A stretch of 64,000 bases of DNA from Streptomyces nigra (GCF_003074055.1 NZ_CP029043.1:7246501-7310500); one strand, 5' to 3'; shown: positions 51,867-61,051, counted from the first letter of the stretch. Program-made: numbers and translations. The notes: generated from the sequence alone by a model not told the origin.

Positions 51867-52889
51867 ATGCACGAAGACGAAGAGGTGAGCGGCAGAGTCA
51901 CGTTGGCGGCGGTAGCGAAAGAAGCCGGTGTCTCCATGCCGACAGTTTCGAAGGTCCTGAACGGACGGACGGACGTCTCCCGCGCGACCCGCGCCAAGGT
52001 GGAGCACCTGCTCGAGGTCCACGGCTACCGGCGGCGCGCCCAGGCGGCGTCGCGCTCCCCGCTCATCGAGCTCGTCTTCCACGAACTGGAGAGCGTCTGG
52101 GCGATGGAGCTGATCAGGGGCGTGGAGAACGTCGCCCGGGACAACCGGGCGACCGTCGCGCTCACCGAGAGCGGCACCCGGCACACCCCCGGCCCCGACT
52201 GGCTGCCCGGAGTGCTGCAACGCCGGCCGATGGGCGTGGTGCTGGTCTTCTCGACCCTGCGCGAGGACGTCAAACGGCGGCTCAGGGCGGCGGCGATCCC
52301 CTTCGTCATCGTCGACCCTGCGGGCGACCCGGACCCGGACGTGCCCTCGGTCGGCTCCGCGAACTGGGCGGGCGGTCTCGCCGCCACCCGTCACCTCACG
52401 GACCTCGGGCACCGGCGCATCGCCATCGTCACCGGACCCGAGGACATGCTGTGCTCACTGGCCCGGCTCGACGGCTACCGCTCGGCGATGTCGATGGCCG
52501 GCCTGGAGTGCGACCCCCGGCTGACGCGCTTCGGCGACTTCCACGTCCAGGGCGGCTACGAGCACGCCATGTCCCTGCTGGACGGCCCCGACCGCCCCAC
52601 GGCCATCTTCGCGGGCAGCGACCTCCAGGCGCTCGGCGTCCTGGAGGCGGCCCGCGTCAAGGGTCTGCGCGTGCCCGAGGACCTGTCGGTGGTCGGCTAC
52701 GACGACGTGCCGCTCGCCCAGTGGTCGAGCCCGCCGCTCACCACCGTCCACCAGCCGCTGCGCACCATGGCCGAGGAGGCCGCCCGTATGCTCGTCCGCC
52801 CCGACGAACCCGGCACCGGCGCCCAGCGCATCGAACTCGCCACCCACCTGGTGATACGCCGGAGCACTGCACCACCGCGGCAGGGCTGA
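51867..52889 (+). CDS. bxlR: LacI-family repressor (BxlR-like)
   Basis: The 340-residue protein has the LacI helix-turn-helix and hinge (VTLAAVAKEAGVSMPTVSKV, with YRRRAQ) and a periplasmic-binding-like sensor (about 70-330). No ribosome site precedes ATG 51867, but TATCCT lies 6 bases upstream, which would make the mRNA leaderless; GTG 51885 in the same frame is the alternative. It is divergent from the bxl-like operon and should repress it until xylobiose or a relative binds. Confidence 0.88.
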   Translation: MHEDEEVSGRVTLAAVAKEAGVSMPTVSKVLNGRTDVSRATRAKVEHLLEVHGYRRRAQAASRSPLIELVFHELESVWAMELIRGVENVARDNRATVALTESGTRHTPGPDWLPGVLQRRPMGVVLVFSTLREDVKRRLRAAAIPFVIVDPAGDPDPDVPSVGSANWAGGLAATRHLTDLGHRRIAIVTGPEDMLCSLARLDGYRSAMSMAGLECDPRLTRFGDFHVQGGYEHAMSLLDGPDRPTAIFAGSDLQALGVLEAARVKGLRVPEDLSVVGYDDVPLAQWSSPPLTTVHQPLRTMAEEAARMLVRPDEPGTGAQRIELATHLVIRRSTAPPRQG

Positions 52890-52935
52890 GCGCACACCGG
52901 ACGCGGCCCTCGCGCGGGTTCGGCGTACGGGAAAG

Positions 52936-53040
52936 CCGGGCGGGCCGCGCGTGTGCGCGGCCCGCCCGGAAGGGGTCTGCCCCCGTCCCCTCCTCGGCGC
53001 GGGGGCGGACCCGTGGGGCGGCCGGGGGAGCCGCCGCCCC
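52936..53040. terminator. Multi-hairpin terminator between the regulator and the GH1 gene
   Basis: The first hairpin (52936-52969) has 15-bp perfect arms and a 4-base loop. It is followed by an imperfect one (about 52973-53012) and a short GGGGCGGC/GCCGCCCC-type stem (about 53015-53040), which ends 9 bp from the GH1 stop. Confidence 0.8.
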
Positions 53041-53049
53041 GGACTCCGG

Positions 53050-54489
53050 TCAGGCGCCGGGCAGCACGCCCGTGCGGGTCACCTCGGCGTACCAGCGGGC
53101 GCTGGCCTTCGGGATGCGCCTGCCGGTCGGGTAGTCCACGTACACCGCGCCGAAGCGCTTGCTGTAGCCGTGGGCCCACTCGAAGTTGTCCAGCAGGGAC
53201 CACAGGAAGTAGCCCCGTACGTCGGAGCCGTCCGCGATGGCCCGGTGCACGGCGGCCAGGTGGTCGCGGACGTACGCGATCCGCGCCGGGTCGTTGACCC
53301 GCCCCTCCGGGTCGGCGTAGTCGTCGAACGCAGCGCCGTTCTCGGTGATCACCAGAGGCAGCCGCGGGAAGTCCTGCGACAGCCGGCGCAGCAGGTCGTA
53401 CAGACCGGTGGCGTCGACGGCCCAGCCCATGGCGGTGGTGGGGCCGGGCGGCTGGTGGAAGGAGACCCTGTCGGCGGCCGGCCACGGGCTGTGCGGGCTG
53501 TTGCCGTGCCCGTCGGAGTTGTGCGTACCGCTGCCGTCCGTCTCGGAGACCAGCGTGGGCGTGTAGTAGTTGACGCCGAGGAAGTCCAGCGGCTGGTGGA
53601 TCCGCTCCAGGTCCCCGTCGGCCACGAACGACCAGTCCGTCAGCGACGCCGTGTCCTTGAAGAGGTCCTCCGGGTAGGCGCCCTGGAGCATCGGGCCGGT
53701 GAAGACCCGGTTGGCGAGGGCGTCGATCCGGCGGGCCGCGTCGACGTCGGCCTCCCGTGTCGTCAACGGGCGGACGTGGTGGATGTTGAGCGTGACCGAG
53801 CACTGGGTGCCGGACGGCGTACGGTCGCGCACCGCCTGCACGGCCAGGCCGTGCGCCAGGTTGAGGTGGTGCGCGGCGCGCAGCGCGGCCACCGGGTCGG
53901 TCCGGCCGGGAGCGTGCACACCGGAGCCGTAGCCCAGGAAGGCGCTGCACCAGGGCTCGTTGAGCGTGGTCCAGGTCTTCACCCGGTCACCGAGGGCGTC
54001 GGCGGCGATCGCCGCGTACTCGGCGAACCGCTCGGCGGTGGCCCGCTCCGGCCAGCCGCCGGCGTCCTCCAGCTCCTGCGGCAGATCCCAGTGGTAGAGG
54101 GTGGCGACGGGCTGGATGCCCTTCTCCAGCAGCTCGTCCGTCAGACGCCGGTAGAAGTCCAGGCCCTTCTGCACGGCGGGGCCGCGCCCGGTGGGCTGGA
54201 TACGGGGCCAGGCCAGCGAGAACCGGTAGGCGCCCAGGCCGAGTTCGGCCATGAGCGCGACGTCCTCGCGCCAGCGGTGGTAGTGGTCGGTGGCGATGTC
54301 ACCGGTGTCGCCGTTGCGGACCCGTCCCGGCGTCCTGGCGTAGGTGTCCCAGATCGACGGCGTGCGCCCGTCCTCGGCGGCCGCCCCCTCGATCTGGTAC
54401 GAGGCGGTCGCGGAGCCCCAGAGGAAGCCCTTGGGGAAGGTGCGGGTGCCGTCGATGCCGGACTCGCTCTGCTGTGCAGCGGTGACCAC
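53050..54489 (-). CDS. bglC: GH1 beta-glucosidase (BglC-like)
   Basis: The 479-residue cytosolic enzyme splits cellobiose-type disaccharides. It has acid/base Glu178 in TTLNEPWC, nucleophile Glu383 in VITENGAAF, the N-terminal signature FPKGFLWGSATASYQIEG and the C-terminal WSLLDNFEWAHGYSKRFG. GTG 54489 follows AAAGGA. It is the last gene of the operon, 95 bp after the second permease. In Streptomyces, BglC also sets the level of the inducer that releases CebR. Confidence 0.9.
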   Translation of the reverse strand: MVTAAQQSESGIDGTRTFPKGFLWGSATASYQIEGAAAEDGRTPSIWDTYARTPGRVRNGDTGDIATDHYHRWREDVALMAELGLGAYRFSLAWPRIQPTGRGPAVQKGLDFYRRLTDELLEKGIQPVATLYHWDLPQELEDAGGWPERATAERFAEYAAIAADALGDRVKTWTTLNEPWCSAFLGYGSGVHAPGRTDPVAALRAAHHLNLAHGLAVQAVRDRTPSGTQCSVTLNIHHVRPLTTREADVDAARRIDALANRVFTGPMLQGAYPEDLFKDTASLTDWSFVADGDLERIHQPLDFLGVNYYTPTLVSETDGSGTHNSDGHGNSPHSPWPAADRVSFHQPPGPTTAMGWAVDATGLYDLLRRLSQDFPRLPLVITENGAAFDDYADPEGRVNDPARIAYVRDHLAAVHRAIADGSDVRGYFLWSLLDNFEWAHGYSKRFGAVYVDYPTGRRIPKASARWYAEVTRTGVLPGA

Positions 54490-54584
54490 GGAAGTCCTTT
54501 CAGAAGTGGGGCCGTTCGCGTGGAGCGAAGGGCCGACACGGATTGAGCGGGCCCGGCGAGGTGCGGCCGGGCCGGTGTGCGGGG

Positions 54585-55508
54585 TCAGCCCTTGACGGCG
54601 CCGGCCATGATGCCGCTGACGATCTGCCGTCCGAAGACGATGAACATCGCCAGCAGCGGAAGCGTGCCGAGCAGCGCGCCCGCCATGATCAGCGACTGGT
54701 CGCGGACATAGCCGGCACTGAGCTGGGTGAGGGCGACCGGAACCGTCGGGTTGGTCATGTCGAGCACCACGAACGGCCAGAAGAAGTCGTTCCAGGCGTG
54801 CACGAACGTGATCATGAACAGGACGGCCATGGCGGGCCGCGCCACCGGGAGCACGATGCTCCAGAAGATGCGCAACGAGTGCGCCCCGTCCACGCGTCCG
54901 GCCTCGACCAGCTCGTCCGGCAGCGCCTCCGACAGGTACTGGCGCATGAAGAACACGCCGACCGCGCTGACCAGCGTCGGGAAGATGACGGCGGGCAGCT
55001 GCTGCGACCAGCCGAGCTCGGACATCATCATGAACAGCGGGACGACACCGAGCTGCGGCGGCACCATCATCGTGCCGATCACCAGCATCAGCAGGATGTT
55101 GCGCCCCTTGAACCGCAGCTTGGCGAAGGCGAATCCGGCGAGCGTCGCGAACAGCACCGTGGACAGGGCGATCACCCCGGCCACGATCAGGCTGTTGACC
55201 ATCGCCTTGCCCATGGCCGCCTCGTCCCAGGCGCGGGCGAGGTTGCTGAACAGGTTGGGGCCGGGCAGGAACGGCGGCGGGGTCTGGCTGACCCGGGTGT
55301 TGTCCGTCGACGCCGCCACCATCGTCCAGTACAGCGGGAAGATGGACAGGATCGCCATGACGGCGAGCAGGACGTAGGCGAGCGGTCCCGCGTGGTGCTG
55401 GCGTCCGGCGCGCATCCGCAGCAGGCGCCGGCGGCCGCCGCGGCCGGTCGTCGGTTCGGGGGTCCGGGCCGGGGTCTTCGTCCGGACCGGGAGGCTTTGA
55501 GTGGTCAT
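54585..55508 (-). CDS. Sugar ABC transporter permease (CebG-like)
   Basis: The 307-residue inner-membrane protein has an Arg-rich N-terminal tail (about 1-40), six helices and the EAA loop DELVEAGRVDGAHSLRIFW near residues 200-220. It pairs with the upstream permease, whose gene is 12 bp away. CebG is the counterpart in cellobiose operons. Confidence 0.88.
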   Translation of the reverse strand: MTTQSLPVRTKTPARTPEPTTGRGGRRRLLRMRAGRQHHAGPLAYVLLAVMAILSIFPLYWTMVAASTDNTRVSQTPPPFLPGPNLFSNLARAWDEAAMGKAMVNSLIVAGVIALSTVLFATLAGFAFAKLRFKGRNILLMLVIGTMMVPPQLGVVPLFMMMSELGWSQQLPAVIFPTLVSAVGVFFMRQYLSEALPDELVEAGRVDGAHSLRIFWSIVLPVARPAMAVLFMITFVHAWNDFFWPFVVLDMTNPTVPVALTQLSAGYVRDQSLIMAGALLGTLPLLAMFIVFGRQIVSGIMAGAVKG

Positions 55509-55520
55509 GTCGGCTCCAGG

Positions 55521-56513
55521 TCAGGACGAACGGGCCCGCAGGCGCTTGATCAGGCGCTGTACGGCGAAGGCGAGGACGAGCAGCAGGAACATCGCCCAGG
55601 CGACGGTCGCCGAGCGGCCCATCTGGTAGTTCTTCCAGCCCTCCTCGTACAGCAGCAGGCCCAGCGTCTGGTACTGGTTGTCCGCGCCGCCGGTGACGCC
55701 GTTGGGGCCCTGACCGAAGATCAGCGGCTCACCGAAGAGCTGGGTGGCGCCGATCGTCGACAGCACGATGGTGAAGACGATCGTGGAACGGATCCCGGGC
55801 ACGGTGACGTTGGTGAACTGTTTCCAGCGGGAGGCACCGTCGATGGACGCCGCCTCGTAGCGCTCGGCCGGGATGGCCTGCATCGCGGCCAGGTAGAGCA
55901 GCGCGTTGTACCCCGTCCAGCGCCAGATGACGATGGTGGAGATCGCGACCTGGGACGGCCACTTCTCGGCCTCCCAGTCCAGCGGGTCGATGCCGATCGA
56001 GCCGAGCGCCCAGTTGATCATGCCGAAGTCACGCTCGTAGATCATCGTGAAGACGAGCGCGGCGGCGGCGACCGACGTGGCGTACGGCACGAGCGACGCG
56101 ACCCGGAAGAACAGCGAGGCGCGCATCCGGTAGTTGAGCAGATGCGCCAGACCGAGCGCCATCAGCAGCTGCGGCACGGTCGAGATGACACCGATGGTGA
56201 TGGTGTTCGTCAGCGCGTTCCAGAAGCGCTCGTCCTGCCACAGTTCGGTGTAGTTGTCGAGGCCCACCCACTCCCGTACATCGAGGGTGGCCAGCTCCAC
56301 ATGGTGCAGCGAGATCCACGACGTGTAGATGAGCGGGTAGAAGCTGAACGCGGCGAAGACCACGAAGAACGGTGCGACGAACGCGTACGGCGCGCCCTTG
56401 ACGTCGAGCCGGTGCAGCAGGGAGCCACGCCGCCGGGCGGACGCGTCGCCCTCGGTGCCGGGCGGGGCCGGCGGCTCCTCGCCGGCCAGGGCCTTGGTGG
56501 TGGAGGTGGCCAC
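55521..56513 (-). CDS. Sugar ABC transporter permease (CebF-like)
   Basis: The 330-residue inner-membrane protein has six or seven helices and the EAA loop YEAASIDGASRWKQFTNVTVP (about 222-242). A cytosolic tail of about 35 residues leads in. It is 93 bp after the binding-protein gene, with a hairpin in that gap. Confidence 0.88.
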   Translation of the reverse strand: MATSTTKALAGEEPPAPPGTEGDASARRRGSLLHRLDVKGAPYAFVAPFFVVFAAFSFYPLIYTSWISLHHVELATLDVREWVGLDNYTELWQDERFWNALTNTITIGVISTVPQLLMALGLAHLLNYRMRASLFFRVASLVPYATSVAAAALVFTMIYERDFGMINWALGSIGIDPLDWEAEKWPSQVAISTIVIWRWTGYNALLYLAAMQAIPAERYEAASIDGASRWKQFTNVTVPGIRSTIVFTIVLSTIGATQLFGEPLIFGQGPNGVTGGADNQYQTLGLLLYEEGWKNYQMGRSATVAWAMFLLLVLAFAVQRLIKRLRARSS

Positions 56514-56548
56514 CGGACTTCCTTCCTGAGTGGGGCTGGGGACGGCCG

Positions 56549-56584
56549 GCCCCGGACCCGCCCGCGATCACGCGTGCGGGCCCG
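56549..56584 (-). other. Intra-operon hairpin
   Basis: A 16-bp stem with two mismatches and an ATCA/TGAT loop lies between the binding-protein and permease genes. Such structures commonly stabilise the upstream message or partly terminate, giving more binding protein than permease. Confidence 0.55.
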
Positions 56585-56606
56585 GGCGGCCGCGGTGGGC
56601 ATCGGG

Positions 56607-57917
56607 TCAGCCGACGGCCTTCTCGATGCGCTCCGTGGTGGTCTCCCACGCCTCGTCACGCTTGGTGCCCTGCTCGATCAGGGCCAGGCCCTGGGAGAAG
56701 GTGTCCTTGATCGTGCCGTCCTTGCGGCCGAGGACCTGCTTGTCCGGGATCTCCTGGGCGGCGGCGCCGAAGATCTCACCGATCGGCGCGTTGTCGAAGT
56801 ATTCCGACTTGGCGTTCTTCACGTCGGGGTTGTCCAGGGCCGTCTTCGAGGAGGGGATGTTGCCTATCTCCTTGAAGATGTGGGCCTGCTGCTCGGGCGC
56901 GGTCAGCCACGCGACGAGCTTCTTGGCCTCCTCCTTCACCGGGCTCTGCTCGATCACACCGAGGAAGGAACCGCCCCAGTTGGCGCCCTTCGGGGCCCGG
57001 GCGACGTCCCACTTGCCCTTGTTGGCGTCGCCGGCCTTCTCACTGATGTGGCTGAGCATCCACGCGGGGCACACGGCCGTCGCGAACGTGCCGTTGGCCA
57101 GACCGGGGTCCCAACCCGGCTGGAACTGACGGAGCTTGGCCGTCAGCCCGCCCTCGGCGGCGTCGGCGGAGAGCTTCCAGGCGTCCTTCACGACCGGGTT
57201 CGAGTCGTAGATCAGGTCGCCCTTCTCGTTGTAGTACTGCTCCGGGTAGCCGTAGACCATCGCGTTGAACAGACCGCTGGAGGAGTCCATGTAGGCGACC
57301 TTGTCGCCCTTGAAGTCCTTCTTGAAGGTGCGGCCGACCTCGACGTACTTGCTCCAGTCGCCCTCCCAGAGCTTGCCGACCTCCTCGCGGTCGGTGGGCA
57401 GGCCGGCCTGCTCGAAGTAGTCCTTGCGGTAACAGACGGCCATGGGGCCGATGTCGGTGCCCAGACCCAGCACCTTGCCGTCCTTGGTGCTGATCTGGGA
57501 CTCCTTCCACGGCAGGAAGTGGTCGGTGCCGGAGACGTCGGAGAAGTCCGCGAACTTGTCGGCCTGGGTCTCGGTGATCTCCTTGGCCCGGCCGATCTCG
57601 ATGCCCTGGATGTCCTTCAGGCCCTTGCCGCCGGCGAGCCTGGTCTGCAGCGCGGTGTAGTAGGTCTGCTCGTCACCGGCGATCTCCGCCTTGATCGTGA
57701 CGTTCGGGTTCTCCTTCTCGTACTGCTCCAGCAGGCCGGTCTCCTTCAGGCCCATGACCCCGAACAGGCCCATGGTGATGGTGACCTTGCCGTCCTTCTT
57801 GCCGCCGCCCGTGACCGAGTCGTCACCGCTGCTGCAACCAGCGACGAGGGCCAGCGCGCTGACGGCCGCAGCTGCTGCCGCCAGCCTCTTTCCGCGCAAC
57901 GATCCGAGACTGCTCAT
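56607..57917 (-). CDS. Sugar-binding lipoprotein (CebE-like)
   Basis: The 436-residue lipoprotein has a signal ending ALALVAGCSSGDD (lipobox Cys near residue 28) and a family 1 solute-binding body (ITMGLFGVMGLKETG, then KVLGLGTDIGPMAVCYRKDYF and CPAWML). This body is the cellobiose/cello-oligosaccharide-binding type, but paralogues exist for other beta-glucosides. ATG 57917 follows GGAGGAGAACC; the frame continues to 58061 across the operators. It heads the operon. Confidence 0.87.
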   Translation of the reverse strand: MSSLGSLRGKRLAAAAAAVSALALVAGCSSGDDSVTGGGKKDGKVTITMGLFGVMGLKETGLLEQYEKENPNVTIKAEIAGDEQTYYTALQTRLAGGKGLKDIQGIEIGRAKEITETQADKFADFSDVSGTDHFLPWKESQISTKDGKVLGLGTDIGPMAVCYRKDYFEQAGLPTDREEVGKLWEGDWSKYVEVGRTFKKDFKGDKVAYMDSSSGLFNAMVYGYPEQYYNEKGDLIYDSNPVVKDAWKLSADAAEGGLTAKLRQFQPGWDPGLANGTFATAVCPAWMLSHISEKAGDANKGKWDVARAPKGANWGGSFLGVIEQSPVKEEAKKLVAWLTAPEQQAHIFKEIGNIPSSKTALDNPDVKNAKSEYFDNAPIGEIFGAAAQEIPDKQVLGRKDGTIKDTFSQGLALIEQGTKRDEAWETTTERIEKAVG

Positions 57918-57991
57918 GGTTCTCCTCCCAACGGCCTGCGCAGACGTGTCCCCGACACGAAAACGATGACCGCAGCGGCTCCGGCGAGTGG

Positions 57992-58027
57992 TGGGAACGT
58001 GCCCAATCTCGGGTGGGCACGTTCCCA
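57992..58027. promoter_or_regulatory. Two CebR-like operators, centres 22 bp apart
   Basis: TGGGAACGTGCCCA (57992-58005) and TGGGCACGTTCCCA (58014-58027) are exact inverse complements of each other, and each is itself near-palindromic. They share the TGGG-N6-CCCA frame of the CebR site TGGGAGCGCTCCCA. The 22-bp spacing is two helix turns, suiting side-by-side dimers. They lie just downstream of the predicted transcription start. Confidence 0.78.
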
Positions 58028-58039
58028 GCGATGGATGGC

Positions 58040-58068
58040 AGACTCTCCGGAGCGAGCGCATCTGTCAA
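58040..58068 (-). promoter_or_regulatory. Promoter of the ceb-like operon
   Basis: On the minus strand TTGACA (58068-58063) precedes GAGTCT (58045-58040) by 17 bp; the -35 is perfect, the -10 weak. Start would be near 58033. A further inverted repeat with 10-bp arms TGAACGCGAA lies upstream at 58074-58112, and a CGTCCCGGGACG palindrome at 58118-58129. Confidence 0.55.
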
Positions 58069-58216
58069 TGACTTGAACGCGAAGAACCGTCGTTCCGCAC
58101 GATTCGCGTTCATTTTTCGTCCCGGGACGGGCCACCTCTCCGACGGTGCCGTCTGCCAGAATTGGCGCTGGTCACCTACGCGGAGGGAGCTGCCGCGGAT
58201 GCAGGGAGGGGAGCGC

Positions 58217-59257
58217 ATGGCTGGGAACCGCCGTCCGACGATCAAGACGGTCGCGGCCCGCGCCGGTGTGGGCCGTACGACGGTGTCCCGCGTCGTGAAC
58301 GGCTCGGAACTGGTCAGCGCCGAGGCGCGCTCCAGAGTCCTCGCGGCGATCAAGGAGCTCAACTACGTACCGAACTCGGTCGCCCGCGGTCTGGTCACCA
58401 GCCGGACCGACGCGGTGGCCCTCGTCATCCCCGAGTCCGCGAGCCGTCTCGGCTCGGAGCCCTTCTTCGCCGCCCTGATCAGGGGCGTCAGCCAGGCCCT
58501 CGCCGACAGCCGCACCCAGCTCCAGCTGATGCTCGTCCGCGACCAGGCCGAACGGGAGCAGCTCACCGAGTCCGTGGCCACCCGCCGCGTCGACGGCGTC
58601 CTGCTGGTGTCCGTGCACTCCGACGACCCGCTGCCCGCCATGCTGGAGGAGATGGGCCTGCCCACGGTCCTCGCAGGCCGCCGCGACGCGGACGAGGCCC
58701 TGAGCTATGTCCACGCGGACAACACCGGGGGAGCGATCCAGGCGGTCCGCCACCTCCTGGGAAGTGGCCGGAAACGGGTGGCCGCGATCGCCGGTCCGCT
58801 CGACATGGACGTCGGCCGCAGCCGCCTCGAGGGCTGGCGGACGGCGCACGACGGGGCCGGTGTGCCCGCCCGCCAGGACCTCGTCGAGGTGGGCGACTTC
58901 AGCTGGGAGAGCGGTTCCAGGGCGATGCGTTCGCTTCTTGAACGAGCCCCCGACCTCGACGCCGTCTTCGCCGCCTCCGACCTCATGGCGATCGGCGCGC
59001 TGGAGGAGCTGCGGCGCCAGAAGCGGAAGGTGCCGGAGGATGTGGCGGTCGTCGGCTTCGAGGACTCCCCGCACGCCCGCTGGACCAACCCGCCGCTGAC
59101 GACGGTCCGTCAGCCCGTGGAGGAGCTGGGCGGCGCGATGGTCCGCATCCTCGCCGAGATCACCGAACCGGGCGCGGAACGGCAGCAGTTGATGCTGCCG
59201 ACGGAACTGGTGGTGCGGGAGTCGTCGGGGGGTGTGTCGGACGACGAGGGGCCGTGA
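58217..59257 (+). CDS. LacI-family repressor (CebR-like)
   Basis: The 346-residue protein has the LacI DNA-binding segment (RPTIKTVAARAGVGRTTVSR) and hinge (YVPNSVARGL), then a sugar-sensing domain (about 62-330). ATG 58217 follows GGGAGGGGAG. Divergent from the binding-protein operon, with paired operators between, it should repress that operon and release it on binding cellobiose or a related sugar. The operator differs from the classical CebR site at three central positions, so this is probably a paralogue of CebR. Confidence 0.88.
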   Translation: MAGNRRPTIKTVAARAGVGRTTVSRVVNGSELVSAEARSRVLAAIKELNYVPNSVARGLVTSRTDAVALVIPESASRLGSEPFFAALIRGVSQALADSRTQLQLMLVRDQAEREQLTESVATRRVDGVLLVSVHSDDPLPAMLEEMGLPTVLAGRRDADEALSYVHADNTGGAIQAVRHLLGSGRKRVAAIAGPLDMDVGRSRLEGWRTAHDGAGVPARQDLVEVGDFSWESGSRAMRSLLERAPDLDAVFAASDLMAIGALEELRRQKRKVPEDVAVVGFEDSPHARWTNPPLTTVRQPVEELGGAMVRILAEITEPGAERQQLMLPTELVVRESSGGVSDDEGP

Positions 59258-59284
59258 TCGCCATGGCCACCGGGGCAGGGCACC

Positions 59285-59863
59285 CTACGCGTCCTGCGTG
59301 CGGGCGCGGCGCTCGGCACGGCGGCGCAGGTGCAGCGGCAGGACGTACCAGCACAGGCCGAACCACAGCATGACGCCGCCGACGAGCACCTCGGCGAGGA
59401 CGCCCGGCACGACGAAGCGGAGGATCAGCAGAAGCGTGCAGCCGATGGTCAGCGCCAGCAGGACCATGCCGAACATCATCAGCCGGCCGGCCGCCTCCAC
59501 GAGCTCGTCCTTCATGCGCTGACCGGACAGGAAGCGGTGGATCGACACGGGCGCTATGAGCGATCCGGTTGCCGACGCGCCGAGCACCACCGTCGTGACG
59601 TAGATGCCCTTGTCCAGCGCCTCCAGCTCCCGGAACAGCGGGGTGAACGCCACGCTGAGCAGGAAGCCGAAGAGGATCTGCACACCGGTCTGGGCGACCC
59701 GCGTCTCCTGAAGGACCTCGTTCCAGCGCCGGTTGACGCGCTCGCGCGGCGTCTCGGGCGTCTCAGGCTTCTCGTCGTCCGGCGCGGCGGGCGGGCTGTC
59801 ATGCCGTCCGCAGCAGGGGGCCTCGGCGGCCTCGGTCTCGGCGGACTGCTCCGTGATCGTCAT
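59285..59863 (-). CDS. DUF6328-like membrane protein
   Basis: The 192-residue protein has an acidic N-terminal tail with a CC pair (about 1-50), a conserved RVNRRWNEVLQETRVAQTGVQILFGF stretch and four helices (about 68-90, 98-115, 135-155, 160-178). Function is unknown. ATG 59863 is six bases after GGGGAGG; ATG 59869 lies inside that spacing. It is convergent with the LacI gene. Confidence 0.75.
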   Translation of the reverse strand: MTITEQSAETEAAEAPCCGRHDSPPAAPDDEKPETPETPRERVNRRWNEVLQETRVAQTGVQILFGFLLSVAFTPLFRELEALDKGIYVTTVVLGASATGSLIAPVSIHRFLSGQRMKDELVEAAGRLMMFGMVLLALTIGCTLLLILRFVVPGVLAEVLVGGVMLWFGLCWYVLPLHLRRRAERRARTQDA

Positions 59864-59990
59864 ACACATCCTCCCCGGGTCAGAGACTCCGTCTGCCCCG
59901 CATGTGCCTTTCCATGCAGGTAGGGGGCGTTCCGGGGCCGGTCGCGCGGAACCTGGCGCAGGGTGTCGTGCCGGACGCTGAGGGGCCTGC

Positions 59991-60104
59991 CTGAGCGGGA
60001 ACCCGAAGAGCGACAAGGCGGTCGTGAAGCTGTCGCCCGGACGACAGGGCAGCGCCGCCGCGCACAACCATGCCGAGGAACTGGAACGGCGGAACCGCGC
60101 GTAG
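59991..60104 (+). CDS. Possible 37-residue protein with CTG start
   Basis: The frame from CTG 59991 to TAG 60102-60104 encodes LSGNPKSDKAVVKLSPGR and an Ala/Asn/Glu/Arg-rich end, with coding-like third positions. GAGGGG lies 5 bases before the CTG. No ATG, GTG or TTG precedes in frame after the stop at 59979. It ends 8 bp from the sirtuin stop, convergently. It may be a real small gene with a rare start, or one that lost its ATG. Confidence 0.35.
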   Translation: MSGNPKSDKAVVKLSPGRQGSAAAHNHAEELERRNRA

Positions 60105-60111
60105 CGGCGCC

Positions 60112-60996
60112 TCAGTCGACCCGGATGTCCAGGCGGGCGGCGACCGACGTGAGGGCCGGGCCCAGGGGGAGCGCGACCCGGGTGAGGGCGTGGCGGTCGC
60201 CCCGGGTCGGGTCGCGGTTGACGATCAGGACCGGCTTTCCCGCCTCGGCGGCCTGCCGTACGAACCGCAGCCCGGACATCACCGTCAGCGAGGAGCCCAG
60301 GACCAGCAGCGACGTCGCCTCGGCGACCAGCGTGCGGCAGCGCTCGACGCGGGCCGGGGGGACGTTCTCGCCGAAGAACACGACGTCCGGCTTGAGGAGG
60401 CCCCCGCAGCGTGTGCAGGGCAGCACCTGGAAGTCCCTGACCTGCTCGTCGGTGAGGTCGGCGTCACCGTCCGGGTTGATCGCGGCGGCCACCGGGTCGA
60501 AGCCCGCGTTGGCCTCCTCCAGCCGGGCGGCCAGCTCGGCGCGCGGGCTGAAGGTCCCGCAGGACAGGCAGACCACCCGCGTGAGGCCGCCGTGCAGCTC
60601 CACGGCGTCGGTGCTGCCCGCGGCCTGGTGCAGACCGTCCACGTTCTGCGTGATCACACCCGTGAGCAGGCCGTGCCGTCCGAACGCGGCCACGGCCCGG
60701 TGCCCGGCGTTGGGGTGGGCCCGGCCGAAGGTCCGCCAGCCCAGGTGGCTGCGCGCCCAGTACCGGCGGCGGGCCTGGGCGCTGGACGTGAACTCCTGGT
60801 AGGTCATCGGGGTGTGCCGGCTCAGACTGCCGCCCTCGCCCCGGTAGTCGGGAATGCCGGACTCGGTGGAGATCCCCGCCCCGCTGAGCACCAGCACCCC
60901 GCCCGTGTCGAGCGCGTCGACGACCGGAGCGAGGTCCGTGGTGCCGGCCGGCCAGTCCTCGGCCGGCGTCCAGACGAGAGTGGGGCGCATCCGCAT
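60112..60996 (-). CDS. Sir2-family NAD-dependent protein deacetylase
   Basis: The 294-residue sirtuin removes acyl groups from lysine with NAD+. Visible are GAGISTESGIPDYRG, TQNVDGLH with the LHGG catalytic His, and a zinc site of two CxxC pairs (CLSC and CTRC) about 45 residues apart; GSSL and NRDPTRGD bind NAD. The long insert between the CxxC pairs resembles class IV/SIRT4-like bacterial forms. It could reverse acetylation by GNAT-type enzymes such as that at 26228, but the distance makes this inference only. Confidence 0.92.
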   Translation of the reverse strand: MRMRPTLVWTPAEDWPAGTTDLAPVVDALDTGGVLVLSGAGISTESGIPDYRGEGGSLSRHTPMTYQEFTSSAQARRRYWARSHLGWRTFGRAHPNAGHRAVAAFGRHGLLTGVITQNVDGLHQAAGSTDAVELHGGLTRVVCLSCGTFSPRAELAARLEEANAGFDPVAAAINPDGDADLTDEQVRDFQVLPCTRCGGLLKPDVVFFGENVPPARVERCRTLVAEATSLLVLGSSLTVMSGLRFVRQAAEAGKPVLIVNRDPTRGDRHALTRVALPLGPALTSVAARLDIRVD

Positions 60997-61051
60997 GCCG
61001 CAAGGGTACGCAGCGCGCCGGGCCGACGGTCCGTGCCCCAGCGCCAGACCG

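Noticed and set aside
54543..58076. A 1177-codon open frame opposite the ceb-like operon
   Set aside because: Antisense shadow rich in Asp/Arg/Gly; the operon on the other strand has complete motifs.
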